Shown here piece by piece: positions 1 through 8,297 of a DNA stretch of 16,123 bases. Under the pieces are notes generated by a model. That model searched no databases. It saw only the letters and a program-made list of their open reading frames with translations, and was not told the DNA's origin. Both the position numbers and the translations under genes were made by a program. Each line of letters opens with the position of its first letter. The stretch's first letter is position 1. This stretch comes from CAILHX01 sp964511385 (lineage in GTDB: Bacteria; Pseudomonadota; Gammaproteobacteria; Burkholderiales; Methylophilaceae), in NCBI GenBank assembly GCA_964511385.1, contig CAZEFE010000015.1, forward strand, positions 1 through 16,123, given 5' to 3'.

Positions 1-131
1 AAGAGGAAATCCTTAAACTAACGAAAACTGTTGCGCTTCAAAATTGAGACCGCCACCTGAAAAACCTTAAACCGCCGAGATCCTTGTTTTCCCGTTCTCC
101 TGCCCCGTACAGCAAGATATGAGAAGAAAGC

Positions 132-1514
132 ATGAAACCGTTCGCGGCAAGATTCTATGTTACCTTTCGCTGCAACTCGCGTTGCGAATATTGCAACGTT
201 TGGAGTGATCCGAAATACAAATGGAAAGCTGAACTCAATGAAGCCGAAGGGGAGCGGGTCATCGAGGAACTTTACGAAGCCGGTGTGCGATACATCGACT
301 TCACCGGAGGGGAACCGAGCCTGCATAAAGGGTTGAAGGCGCTCCTCAAAGCCAGCAAGACGCTGGGAATCAAGACTGAAGTCACAAGCAATGGCATCGG
401 TGGAAGGGAGGCAAGAAACCGGCTTTTGGAATGCCTTCCGTGGATTGACAAATTCAACATCTCTCTCGACACCCTGAATCCGGCACGTTATAGGCAGGCA
501 CGTGGTATTGATCGGCTTGAAGAAGTGGTGGAAACAATCGAGGAAACAAGCAAGGTCAAACCACCAAAACTGATGGTGGTGGTCACGAATGAAAACAAAG
601 ACGAACTGGACGACATTCTGGCCTTCGCGAGAAAATACCGGGCCATGGCCTACCTAAGTCCCGTCTTCAAATACTTCGAAGGAGGAAAAGAACACGACGA
701 TGTGGAAAGGGTAATCCGGGACAAGTTCTTCGCCCCGAACGCAATTGTCCACCTCCACTTCGCACGCTTTTTCAAGAGACAGTCCAAAAACAAACATCAA
801 AAACCCCCGTGCTCGGCAAACAGCCAAGTGATTACGATCGGGCCAGATGGAACGCTTGTTCTTCCTTGCTATCATGCAATGGCAAAAATGGAAAGTTGGA
901 CCGGGAGGCTGGGAGAACACCTTGCAAGGGAAGATATGAAAGCATGGCGAGGGGGCGGCTTGGAATGCTGCAATGGATGTACCGCAATCCCCTACTTCGG
1001 AGGCACATTCAACCTAACCCTGAATGGGGAATTCTTACTGCAATCCTACTCACACAATCTCGCCCGGCTCAAAACCGAGTTCCTGAGCGAGGTACCTGAC
1101 GTTGGCGGCGAGAGAGAACTACACGAACTACTCGGGGATCTGGAAAGGCTTGCGGACAGCTTGGGAGCAGAAGCAGAAGCGCCCTACGAAACAGGAACGG
1201 ATCATCCGTTTTTCTACCCAGGAGGGCAAGACTGCCCACTCTTCAAGGAAAGGCTCAGTAAAGAAGAATATGAACACGATCTACTTCAAGAGGATTGCTG
1301 GGGGCTTTCAAAAACCCCACACCGAAGCTATGAGGCGTTTTATTCGAATACCTACCCCGAGCTTCGAAGGAAGAGGGAGCACGGTGAGATCACAGAAGTG
1401 GAATACCAAGAAGAAATCCGGAAAAGCCCGGAAGTACAATTGCGGTGGTGGATAGATAAGATCAAGGAGATATTTCGGACAGAGCGGAAAAGCGGTTCGT
1501 ATAAGATGGGGTGA
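132..1514 (+). CDS. Radical SAM protein with SPASM-like C-terminal cysteines
   Basis: This 460-residue protein carries the radical SAM signature near its N terminus: CNSRCEYC, with Cys14, Cys18 and Cys21 placed to hold a [4Fe-4S] cluster, and a GGEP motif at 59-62 that in this family contacts S-adenosylmethionine. A second cysteine set (Cys227, Cys246, Cys279/280, Cys283), within stretches such as IGPDG and LPCYH, resembles a SPASM/twitch auxiliary-cluster region. Enzymes of this layout make radical-based changes to peptides, cofactors or other substrates. The substrate here cannot be told: no precursor peptide or partner gene is visible. The C-terminal part (about 330-460) is charged and I recognise no domain in it. 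The start ATG is preceded by a purine-rich AGAAGAAAG. The gene has lower GC and a different codon feel from the cas genes downstream, and it ends 33 bp before an IS remnant, so it may have been acquired. Class is secure, role unknown. Confidence 0.85.
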   Translation: MKPFAARFYVTFRCNSRCEYCNVWSDPKYKWKAELNEAEGERVIEELYEAGVRYIDFTGGEPSLHKGLKALLKASKTLGIKTEVTSNGIGGREARNRLLECLPWIDKFNISLDTLNPARYRQARGIDRLEEVVETIEETSKVKPPKLMVVVTNENKDELDDILAFARKYRAMAYLSPVFKYFEGGKEHDDVERVIRDKFFAPNAIVHLHFARFFKRQSKNKHQKPPCSANSQVITIGPDGTLVLPCYHAMAKMESWTGRLGEHLAREDMKAWRGGGLECCNGCTAIPYFGGTFNLTLNGEFLLQSYSHNLARLKTEFLSEVPDVGGERELHELLGDLERLADSLGAEAEAPYETGTDHPFFYPGGQDCPLFKERLSKEEYEHDLLQEDCWGLSKTPHRSYEAFYSNTYPELRRKREHGEITEVEYQEEIRKSPEVQLRWWIDKIKEIFRTERKSGSYKMG

Positions 1515-1547
1515 ATGGATCTGCCACGCCAAAGTCAACTATCGGAG

Positions 1548-1889
1548 CAGGGCAATCGCATCAAGCCAATGCTTGCATTCCGAGCAGTTTTTCCATATAG
1601 GCATTGTCCCAGCCGGCCTTGAGGCGGCAGTTTTTGACGCCGGTCTTGCGCGTCTTGTCGAGCCGGATCAGGTTGAGCGTGATGCGGCGCAGGATCGAGA
1701 AGTTCTCTGCCGAGTTGCCCTCGCGCATCCTGGCCTGGTCTTCGCCGTAGGACACGTCCAGCGACCAGTGCAGGCGGTTCTCGACGGCCCAGTGCCCGCG
1801 CACGGCCTGCCCCAGGTGGCCGGCGTCGGCCCGGCGCGACGATATGTAGTAGCGCCGCTCCATGCTGGCCGCGCCGTCGATCTCGCGGA
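1548..1889 (-). mobile_element. ISAs1-family IS remnant, 3' portion only
   Basis: The segment contains the last third of an ISAs1-type transposase and appears to end at 1548, where the sequence CAGGGCAATCGCATCAAG looks like a terminal repeat (ISAs1-family ends commonly start CAGGG). The other end is missing: the remnant stops exactly where the IS6 element begins at 1890. The family comes from the transposase; the terminal boundary is my inference. Confidence 0.6.
1561..1889 (-). pseudogene. ISAs1-family transposase, C-terminal fragment
   Basis: Read from 1889 down to the stop at 1561, the frame is open without a start and gives about 108 residues. It contains the conserved ISAs1 C-terminal block: RRYYISS, GHWAVENRLHW, LDVSYGEDQAR and SAENFSILRRITLNLIR. 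The stretch upstream of the first internal Met (REIDGAAS) also fits the family, so the frame was once longer. Intact members are roughly 350-400 residues, so about two thirds of the protein, including most of the catalytic region, is gone. The break coincides with the left terminal repeat of the IS6 element. The fragment is not expected to be active. Confidence 0.85.
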
Positions 1890-2731
1890 GGTACTGTCAA
1901 GTTACCGAAGCTTATAGGCGAAGAATATTTTTGAGGGACGAATTTCGAAGTTTAAGAGGGGGGATAGGTGGGGTCAGGCGGCGCGGCGGACACATGTGAC
2001 CTCCTGCCAGGTTGCAAAAGCCTGGCTACGGGCAGCCCGATAGTCGGAGGCTGTTTCGTAACGATGACGAATTCGAAAAATGTTGCCGACATGGGCGTGA
2101 ACTGACAGGAACCTTTGTGCCTGCCCCGGTGACTTAAACCTCCGCATCTGCCGCTCTTTTTGCCGGGTGGGTTGGTGCGACAATTCGGCCCGGTTGTTGA
2201 GGCCCTTGTGTTGCCGGTGTTCGACGCCCGGCAGGATTTCGCGCTTGGCCGCCCCGTAGCTCTTGAGCTTGTCGGTGATGATGACGCGCGGCACATAGCG
2301 CAACCCTTTTAGCAGCTTGCGGAAGAAGCGCTTGGCGGCCTTCTTGTCGCGCCGGGGTTGCACCAGGATGTCGAGCGTGTAGCCGTCCTGGTCCACCGCC
2401 CGCCAGAGATAGTGGTGCCCGCCGTTGATCGTGAGCACGACCTCGTCCAGGTGCCACTTGTCCCCGCGCAGGGGCTGCCGCCTACGGAGCGCGTTGGCGT
2501 AGTCCTGCCCGAACTTCAGCGTCCATTGGCGGATGGCCTCGTAGGTCACGATCACGCCGCGATAGGCCAGGATTTCCTCCACGTCCCGGAAGCTCAAGGT
2601 GAAGCGGAAGTAGATCCACACTGCGTGGCTGATGATTTCGGCCGGATACCGGTGTCCGGCGTAGCGATTCGTTTTCTCATCCATTGCCGAAACGTACCGG
2701 ATTTCAGGTCACTCGGCAACTTGACAGTACC
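1890..2731 (-). mobile_element. IS6-family insertion sequence, complete
   Basis: The 842-bp element is bounded by near-perfect inverted repeats. The left end reads GGTACTGTCAAGTTACCG from 1890. The right end, read on the minus strand from 2731, is GGTACTGTCAAGTTGCCG, one mismatch in 18. It encodes one intact transposase on the minus strand. IS6 elements normally leave 8-bp direct repeats. Here the 8 bp on the left (CTCGCGGA, 1882-1889) and right (GGCCGATG, 2732-2739) do not match, and both flanks are broken genes. The copy therefore probably took part in a deletion or recombination after insertion. Confidence 0.88.
1974..2684 (-). CDS. IS6-family transposase
   Basis: This intact 236-residue DDE transposase has the usual IS6/IS240-type length and layout. 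The N-terminal part carries a helix-turn-helix-like region (FRDVEEILAYRGVIVTYEAI, about 32-51). The RNase-H-like core contains WHLDEVVLTINGG (Asp80), VIITDKLKSY (Asp138) and LNNRAELSHQPTRQKER, with Glu167 the likely third acidic residue. Motifs and family follow directly from the sequence; assigning the exact third residue is inference. It catalyses replicative, cointegrate-forming transposition of its own element. The gene fills most of the 842-bp IS, and no frameshift or stop interrupts it, so it may still be active. Confidence 0.92.
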   Translation of the reverse strand: MDEKTNRYAGHRYPAEIISHAVWIYFRFTLSFRDVEEILAYRGVIVTYEAIRQWTLKFGQDYANALRRRQPLRGDKWHLDEVVLTINGGHHYLWRAVDQDGYTLDILVQPRRDKKAAKRFFRKLLKGLRYVPRVIITDKLKSYGAAKREILPGVEHRQHKGLNNRAELSHQPTRQKERQMRRFKSPGQAQRFLSVHAHVGNIFRIRHRYETASDYRAARSQAFATWQEVTCVRRAA

Positions 2732-2918
2732 GGCCGATGTAACCGGCCAGAGGCTCAACCCCCTTCGCCAGCATCGCAAGGTAGGGGTTCGCCAGCGGAT
2801 GCCCCGGCAACCAGTACCGCAGCACGGCGTAAACCACGGCGGCAAGAACGGCACTCACCCACCAGGGAAGATCCGCCAGGACAGCCAAAATGTTTTCATT
2901 CCTACGGCTACGAGCCAT
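2709..2918 (-). pseudogene. Truncated 5' end of a membrane-anchored, Mrr-like restriction endonuclease gene
   Basis: Starting at 2918 the minus-strand frame reads MARSRRNENILAVLADLPWW, then a hydrophobic segment (VSAVLAAVVYAVL), then about 30 more residues before it runs into the IS6 terminal repeat. The last few codons and the stop at 2709 come from the IS. A short Arg-rich start followed by a PWW-type membrane helix is what I know from the N terminus of several Mrr/restriction-endonuclease-like membrane proteins. The catalytic domain is absent. The family call rests only on this N-terminal resemblance, and another small membrane protein is possible. A minus-strand TACAAT at 2951-2956 could be its -10 box. 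Confidence 0.5.
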
Positions 2919-2981
2919 GCCCACCCCCAAAAAAAATTTGCGAAAGCTGCATTGTAGCCATGCGGGTTCCAAATTTTCGGC

Positions 2982-2987
2982 TAAAAT
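2982..2987 (+). promoter_or_regulatory. Candidate -10 box upstream of the endonuclease-cas1 pair
   Basis: TAAAAT matches the sigma70 -10 consensus at five of six positions and lies about 60 bp before the endonuclease start. No convincing -35 box lies at the right spacing, so this is a weak call. The 2919-3047 gap otherwise shows only an A-tract and a small GCCAAG/CTTGGC inverted repeat near 3000-3020. Confidence 0.25.
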
Positions 2988-3047
2988 CCCAGCTTCCACG
3001 CCAAGGCCGCAGGACTTGGCCCCGCCCACGCACACAAGGACAGCCCC

Positions 3048-3872
3048 ATGCGCCGCGCCCTCGCGCTTTCTCTGCTCTGCCTATCCGTCGCAGCCTGCGC
3101 CCCCGGCCAGCGGACCAGCAAGCCGCAAAGCCAAACCGCCGCCCCCGGCCAACAACAAACCCAGCCGCCGCAAGCCCTATCCACGGGCGCGTTGCCGGCC
3201 ACCAAGACCAGTAAGGAAGGCAAGCTGCTCCGCCTCGACTACGAGGGCTTCACCGTCTGGCTGGACTACCGGGAGCGCGGGCCGGTCAAGTTCCGCTACA
3301 ACGCCCAGCGCGACACCGGCAGCGCCCCACGCGCCGAGGACTTCAAGCTTGACCCGAACGTCCCGGCAGAATGCCAGCAAACCAGCGCGGCCGCCTACGG
3401 CCAGGGCTACGACCGGGGCCACCAAGTCCCGGCGAACCATCTGGACGCCTCGCCGGTCGCCATCAAGCAATCCAACTACATGACCAACATCTTGCCGCAA
3501 GTCGCGCAGATGAACCGGGGCGCGTGGCTACTGACCGAAGAGATTGTTGAATGCTACCGCGACATCGACGAGCTGCTCGTGCTTGGCGGCGTCATCTGGG
3601 GCGACAACGCGGCGGACGATTTTTTCGTCAAATCGCACGGCATCCGCACCCCGGATGCATTTTGGAAAGTCATCGTGCGCGGCCACGGCGACGCGATAGC
3701 CTGGATAGTGCCAAACACGAAGGATGCCACCAAGGCCAAGCTCGACAGCTACATCGTGACGGTGGAGCAAATCGAGAAGCTGACGGGAGAGAGGCTGCCG
3801 GTGACGAGGGACGCCCGGACGGCGAAACCCAAGGGAAGCTGGGTGGTGCCGGTGGGGTGTGACAAGAGTTGA
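3048..3872 (+). CDS. Lipoprotein DNA/RNA non-specific endonuclease (NUC family)
   Basis: The 274-residue protein begins with a lipoprotein signal peptide: MRRALALSLLCLSVAAC, lipobox VAAC with Cys17 as the likely lipidated residue. A Gln/Pro-rich linker follows (about 20-50). The rest is a NUC (beta-beta-alpha metal) nuclease domain with the hallmark YDRGHQVP, where His125 is the expected general base. The downstream MTNILPQ and MNRGAW motifs include Asn156, the expected Mg2+ ligand. Such enzymes cut DNA and RNA without sequence preference, and this one should sit outside the cytoplasm. AAGGA lies 7 nt before the ATG. Its stop overlaps an in-frame ATG of cas1 by one base, so the two are probably co-transcribed. 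A link to CRISPR immunity is not shown; degradation of incoming or extracellular nucleic acid is an alternative role. Confidence 0.9.
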   Translation: MRRALALSLLCLSVAACAPGQRTSKPQSQTAAPGQQQTQPPQALSTGALPATKTSKEGKLLRLDYEGFTVWLDYRERGPVKFRYNAQRDTGSAPRAEDFKLDPNVPAECQQTSAAAYGQGYDRGHQVPANHLDASPVAIKQSNYMTNILPQVAQMNRGAWLLTEEIVECYRDIDELLVLGGVIWGDNAADDFFVKSHGIRTPDAFWKVIVRGHGDAIAWIVPNTKDATKAKLDSYIVTVEQIEKLTGERLPVTRDARTAKPKGSWVVPVGCDKS

Positions 3873-3877
3873 TGACG

Positions 3878-4855
3878 ATGAGCAATTTTTCACCATCCGA
3901 TTTGAAATCCATCCTTCACTCCAAACGCGCCAACTTATATTACCTGGAACACTGCCGGGTGTTGGTGAACGGCGGGCGTGTCGAGTTTGTCACAGATGAA
4001 GGAAAGCAATCATTGTATTGGAACATTCCTATCGCGAACACCGTAACTGTTATGCTAGGCACTGGCACTTCAATTACACAGGCGGCAATGCGTGAATTAG
4101 GAAAATCCGGGGTAATGGTTGGATTTTGCGGCGGCGGTGGAACACCGCTTTATAGCGTTAATGAAATGGACGTTGAAATTGCTTGGTTCAGTCCACAAAG
4201 CGAATATCGGCCAGTGGAATACCTTCAAAACTGGGTGCGTTTTTGGTTTAACGACAGTTTGCGCCTTCAAGCCGCAAAAACCGTCCAAAGAATTCGCTTG
4301 GAGCGTCTTGAACAACATTGGTCAAACGCACGTTATCTAGCCAAAAATGGCTTTTCCGTGGATATGGAACGCCTGTTGTCAGCAGTTAAAGAATCCAAGA
4401 ATAGTCTTGAATCTGCGGTAGACAACCAAGCCTTGATGGCTGAGGAGGCTCGACTTACAAAAACACTTTTTAAGCTTGCTGCTAAAGCCGTCGATTATGG
4501 CGAATTCACTCGGGCAAAACATGGAACAGGTAGCGACCCGGCAAACCGTTTTCTCGACCACGGAAATTATCTAGCTTATGGCTTGGGAGCGACAGCCACC
4601 TGGGTTTTAGGATTGCCACATGGATTGGCGGTGCTGCATGGAAAAACCCGGCGTGGTGGCTTAGTATTCGACGCGGCTGATTTGATCAAAGATGCCATTA
4701 TTCTTCCACAAGCCTTTATTTCAGCAATGCGCGGCGATGACGAGCAAACCTTCCGCCAAGCGTGCATAGACGCATTCGCCCAGACTGAAGCCCTGGATTT
4801 CATGATCGACACGTTGAAGGCCATCGCACTGGAAATAGGTGGAAAGGCGGCATGA
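3878..4855 (+). CDS. cas1: Type I-F CRISPR-associated endonuclease Cas1
   Basis: This is the integrase subunit of the spacer-acquisition complex (Cas1 with the Cas2 part of Cas2-3). The 325-residue sequence is a clear Cas1f: SDLKSILHSKRANLYYLEHC, LVNGGRVEFVTDEG, GTGTSITQAAMRELGKSGV, VGFCGGGGTPL and SPQSEYRPVEYLQ. The metal-binding residues are Glu190, His254 (LHGKTRRGG) and Asp265/Asp268 (FDAADL). These numbers agree with the Pseudomonas aeruginosa enzyme when ATG 3878 is used as start. AAGAG at 3864-3868 is also well spaced for 3878. Earlier in-frame starts exist at 3869 (TTG) and 3872 (ATG). The 3' end overlaps cas2-3 by ATGA. The gene is visibly more AT-rich than its neighbours on both sides. 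Confidence 0.97.
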   Translation: MSNFSPSDLKSILHSKRANLYYLEHCRVLVNGGRVEFVTDEGKQSLYWNIPIANTVTVMLGTGTSITQAAMRELGKSGVMVGFCGGGGTPLYSVNEMDVEIAWFSPQSEYRPVEYLQNWVRFWFNDSLRLQAAKTVQRIRLERLEQHWSNARYLAKNGFSVDMERLLSAVKESKNSLESAVDNQALMAEEARLTKTLFKLAAKAVDYGEFTRAKHGTGSDPANRFLDHGNYLAYGLGATATWVLGLPHGLAVLHGKTRRGGLVFDAADLIKDAIILPQAFISAMRGDDEQTFRQACIDAFAQTEALDFMIDTLKAIALEIGGKAA

Positions 4856-7800
4856 ATATCTTGCTGGTGTCCCAATGCAGTAAAAACGCGTTGACTAAGA
4901 CCCGGCAAATACTTGACCAGTTTGCCGAACGGCGCGGCGACCGCGTTTGGCAAACCGCCATCACACAACAGGGGGTGGAAACCCTGCACCGCCTTTTGCG
5001 CCAATCCGCCCGCCGCAACACGGCTGTTGCTTGCCATTGGATACGCGGCAAAGATCATAGCGAATTGCTTTGGGTGGTGGGCGACGCCCGGCAATTCAAC
5101 GAACGCGGGGCGGTACCTACCAATATCACGGCAAGGGACGTGTTACGGGCGGGGGACGAGAACGACTGGCACACCGGAGAGGACATTCGCCTGCTGGCCA
5201 GGATGGCGGCGTTGTTCCATGACTTCGGCAAGGCGAGCGAGGCATTTCAAGCCAAGCTCAAATCCGGGCAAGCCATTGCCGATGCATACCGCCATGAATG
5301 GGTGTCACTGCGCTTGTTCGAGGCGTTGGTCACGGACACCGGCGGCAGCGACAAGGATTGGCTGGGCCGCTTGGTTGAGTTGGGAAAAACCGCAAGCAAG
5401 GACTGCGCAATCAGCCCGAAAAGAGACGGCCTTGATTCATGCCCGTCGCCTTTTAAAACACTGCCGCCACTGGCACAGATAACCGGCTGGCTAATCCTCA
5501 GCCATCACAGGATGCCGACTCCAGACAAGGAATTTAACTCGGGCCTTCTGAAAAAGTTGCCCACGCCCATCGCGGCTGATTGGTACGGCAACCTCTCCGA
5601 TGAAAAATCGACCAAAGCCTGCTGGAATTTCAAAAACGGCCTGCCGATAAACAGCCACCATTGGCGCGAACATGCGGCCAAGCTGGCACAGGCCATGTTG
5701 CAGCGGCCCAGCCTTGCCGGAGAAAGCGCGGCTAGCAAGCTATTGGACGACCCTTATGTACTGCATCTTTCACGCTTGGCCTTGATGCTGGCCGACCACC
5801 ATTATTCCTCCCTGCCAAGCCATGCCCGCTATGGCGACCCCATCACCAAGCCAGATGCAGGCTTGTATGCCAACACCGACCGCCAAGGTGTGCTGAAACA
5901 ACGCCTGGACGAGCATTTGATTGGCGTGGAAGTCAGCGCCGGGCGCATTGTGCGCAGCCTGCCGCGCCTGGCCGACCGCCTGCCGCGCATCGCCCGCCAC
6001 AAGGCTTTCCGCGAACGCAGCCCAGCCCCTTTCCGTTGGCAAAACCAAGCCTTCGACTGCGCCACCAGCGTGCAGGAACGCTCGGCCCGGCAAGGTTTTT
6101 TTGGCGTCAACATGGCCTCCACCGGCTGCGGCAAGACCTTGGCCAACGGCAAAATTATGTATGCCCTGTCCGATCCCCGGCGCGGGGCGCGTTTCACCGT
6201 GGCCCTAGGGCTGCGCGTGCTAACTTTGCAAACCGGCCAAGCCTACCGGAAACGCCTGCATTTGGGCGACGCGGACTTGGCGGTATTGGTCGGCGGCTCG
6301 GCCTATCGCGCACTTTACGATAGGCAGCAGGACAAGGCCGAGGCCGAATGGGCAAAGACCGGCTCGGAGTCCAGCGCCGCCCTGCTGCCCGACTATAACT
6401 CAGTCCATTACGAAGGTAGCCTGGAAGACGGGCCGCTGAAGGAATGGCTGGGCAAAAGCGACGCCCTGCGCCTGCTCGACGCGCCCATCCTCGCCTGCAC
6501 CATCGACCATTTGATGCCCGCCACCGAAGGCACTCGGGGCGGGCATCAAATCGCACCCATTCTACGGCTGATGACCGCTGATCTGGTGCTGGACGAACCG
6601 GACGATTTCGCCATCGAAGACTTGCCAGCCCTCACCCGGCTGGTGCATTGGGCAGGGCTTTTGGGCAGCCGGGTATTGCTATCCTCCGCCACCCTGCCGC
6701 CCGCCTTGGTGCGCGGCTTGTTTCAAGCCTATCTCGCCGGGCGCGTAGCCTACCAAGGCAACCGGGGCATTCCCGGCCAGCAGCCCAATGTCTGCTGCGC
6801 CTGGTTTGACGAATACGGCACGGAGGCCAACGAACACCCAGACGGCCAAAGTTACCTGGAGGCGCACCGCCGCTTCGTCGAACGCCGCTTGGCTAAGCTC
6901 GCCGCCTCCAGCCGCGAGGCAAACCGCCGCCGGGCGGCCATACAGCCCTTGCCTATCACCCCCGGGCTGCGCCGGGCCGAACTCTGCCGTGAACTGGCCA
7001 AGCACCTGCACCGCCATCTGCACACCCTGCACCGCCAGCACCACAGCACCGACCCCAAAACCGGCCGGCGCGCCAGTTTCGGCCTGATCCGCATGGCCAA
7101 CATCGACCCCTTGTTTGAGGTGGCGCTGGCGCTGTTCGCGCTGGGCGCGGAAGCCGGTTGCCGAATCCATCTGTGCGCCTACCACTCTCACCATCCCTTG
7201 CTGGTGCGTTCGGAGATTGAAGGCGTATTGGACGCGGCGCTGAAGCGCGGCGACCCCGACCCGGTGTTTGCCATGCCTGCGGTGCGGGTAGCACTGGACG
7301 CCAATCCTGAGCCAGACCACATCTTCGTCGTGCTGGCGACCGCCGTCGCCGAAGTCGGGCGCGACCATGATTACGACTGGGCGATTGTCGAGCCGTCCTC
7401 CATGCGCTCGATCATCCAGTTAGCGGGCCGTGTACGCCGCCACCGGGCCGGAAACTGCCCGGAAGAGCGGCCCAACATCTACTTGCTTGACACCAACCTT
7501 CGGCATTTGCAAAACGGCGCGGACGATTTGCCGGCCTTCAAATGGCCGGGGTTTGAAAAAGCGGGCAAGTTCCTCTTGCGCAGCCACCGCCTAAGCGAAC
7601 TGCTAAGCCTCGAACAATACCAAATACCCACCGCCGCCCCGCGCATCAAAGAGCGCGAACCCCTGGCCCCACAGGACAACCTGGCCGACCAGGAACACGC
7701 CCGCCTTGTGGATTTGATGCTGGGCGCGAGCAATGCCGATCAGCAAGAAGAACTGCCGGTTAAGCACTGGTGGCACACCCGCGCCGCTCTAAGCGGCTAT

Positions 7801-8151
7801 CTGCAAAAGAAAACTCCGTTCCGCCAGGATGCCCGGCGCAGGATGCGCTGCGTCCTGCTGCCTGATGACCACGGCGAGGCGGCTTTATATCGCTTGGCGG
7901 AAGACGGAAACAAAACCCTGATTGGGTTTTCATCCGGCGGGCTGGTGCGTGAGATAGACGACCTGCTGTTGGGCGAGCGCATCGCACCCTGGGCCGTGCC
8001 GCGCTACCTGGACGCGCTGGAAGCCCTGGCCGAAGAGCGACAAGAGGAGCCTGGCGATTGCGCCCAACGATTTGGCTTGGTTGACCTGCCGGAAGAAGAC
8101 GCCCAGCCTTGGCGTTACCACTGGGCGTTGGGGTTTAGCCGCGAACGCTAA
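4852..8151 (+). CDS. cas3: Cas2-Cas3 fusion nuclease-helicase, type I-F
   Basis: The 1099-residue protein has the fusion unique to type I-F. An N-terminal Cas2 domain (about 1-95, MNILLVSQCSKNALTKTRQI) partners Cas1 in adaptation. An HD nuclease domain follows (LFHDFGKAS, His123-Asp124), then a superfamily-2 helicase: Walker A STGCGKT (423-429), DExD-type DEPD (581-584), SAT (612-614) and motif VI QLAGRVRRHR (856-865). A C-terminal accessory domain completes it. In interference it is recruited by target-bound Csy complex, unwinds DNA and degrades it. All key motifs are intact, and the length is close to the roughly 1080 residues of the Pseudomonas protein. It starts inside cas1 through a 4-nt ATGA overlap, so translation is coupled. 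After its stop the CRISPR operon is interrupted by the 446-bp regulatory gap described below. Confidence 0.97.
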   Translation: MNILLVSQCSKNALTKTRQILDQFAERRGDRVWQTAITQQGVETLHRLLRQSARRNTAVACHWIRGKDHSELLWVVGDARQFNERGAVPTNITARDVLRAGDENDWHTGEDIRLLARMAALFHDFGKASEAFQAKLKSGQAIADAYRHEWVSLRLFEALVTDTGGSDKDWLGRLVELGKTASKDCAISPKRDGLDSCPSPFKTLPPLAQITGWLILSHHRMPTPDKEFNSGLLKKLPTPIAADWYGNLSDEKSTKACWNFKNGLPINSHHWREHAAKLAQAMLQRPSLAGESAASKLLDDPYVLHLSRLALMLADHHYSSLPSHARYGDPITKPDAGLYANTDRQGVLKQRLDEHLIGVEVSAGRIVRSLPRLADRLPRIARHKAFRERSPAPFRWQNQAFDCATSVQERSARQGFFGVNMASTGCGKTLANGKIMYALSDPRRGARFTVALGLRVLTLQTGQAYRKRLHLGDADLAVLVGGSAYRALYDRQQDKAEAEWAKTGSESSAALLPDYNSVHYEGSLEDGPLKEWLGKSDALRLLDAPILACTIDHLMPATEGTRGGHQIAPILRLMTADLVLDEPDDFAIEDLPALTRLVHWAGLLGSRVLLSSATLPPALVRGLFQAYLAGRVAYQGNRGIPGQQPNVCCAWFDEYGTEANEHPDGQSYLEAHRRFVERRLAKLAASSREANRRRAAIQPLPITPGLRRAELCRELAKHLHRHLHTLHRQHHSTDPKTGRRASFGLIRMANIDPLFEVALALFALGAEAGCRIHLCAYHSHHPLLVRSEIEGVLDAALKRGDPDPVFAMPAVRVALDANPEPDHIFVVLATAVAEVGRDHDYDWAIVEPSSMRSIIQLAGRVRRHRAGNCPEERPNIYLLDTNLRHLQNGADDLPAFKWPGFEKAGKFLLRSHRLSELLSLEQYQIPTAAPRIKEREPLAPQDNLADQEHARLVDLMLGASNADQQEELPVKHWWHTRAALSGYLQKKTPFRQDARRRMRCVLLPDDHGEAALYRLAEDGNKTLIGFSSGGLVREIDDLLLGERIAPWAVPRYLDALEALAEERQEEPGDCAQRFGLVDLPEEDAQPWRYHWALGFSRER

Positions 8152-8184
8152 GAGTATTGCAGTGATGCATCTACACTTCGCGTT

Positions 8185-8212
8185 TAACTAAGCTGCCTAT
8201 CCGGCAGTAAAA
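8185..8212 (-). repeat. Near-intact CRISPR repeat, 3' copy of the mini-CRISPR
   Basis: 25 of 28 positions match the array repeat on the minus strand. The central 24 nt (8188-8211), including the whole CTGCC-GGATA-GGCAG hairpin, is identical. Only the terminal bases differ, so the handle ends GTTA rather than GAAA. As the downstream repeat it only has to supply the 3' hairpin of the crRNA, which fits conservation of the stem over the handle. Confidence 0.9.
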
Positions 8213-8242
8213 ACAGTCACTTAGCGCAACAAAAAGTAACCT

Positions 8243-8270
8243 TTCCTAAGCTGCCTGCCCGACAGTGTTG
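8243..8270 (-). repeat. Degenerate CRISPR repeat, 5' copy of the mini-CRISPR
   Basis: On the minus strand, 21 of 28 positions match the array repeat. The stem partner GGCAG and the start of the handle (CTTAG) are kept. The changes fall in the first four bases, the loop, one stem base (C to T, which still pairs as G-U) and one handle base. Such decay reduces recombination with the array while keeping Cas6f processing; that reading is inference. Confidence 0.85.
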
Positions 8271-8297
8271 CAATTGTCTCATCAATTGAAGAAAATG

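Noticed and set aside
1..131. Promoter upstream of the radical SAM gene
   Set aside because: No -35/-10 pair with acceptable spacing could be found; the stretch shows nothing else I can support.
2684..3483. Long frames overlapping the IS6 end and the endonuclease start (2684-3214, 2890-3483)
   Set aside because: They are rich in Pro, Arg and Ala and are shadow frames of GC-rich coding DNA; the NUC frame has the conserved motifs.
6679..7368. 229-residue minus-strand frame inside cas2-3
   Set aside because: It is the antisense shadow of the helicase C-terminal part in high-GC DNA; no motifs.
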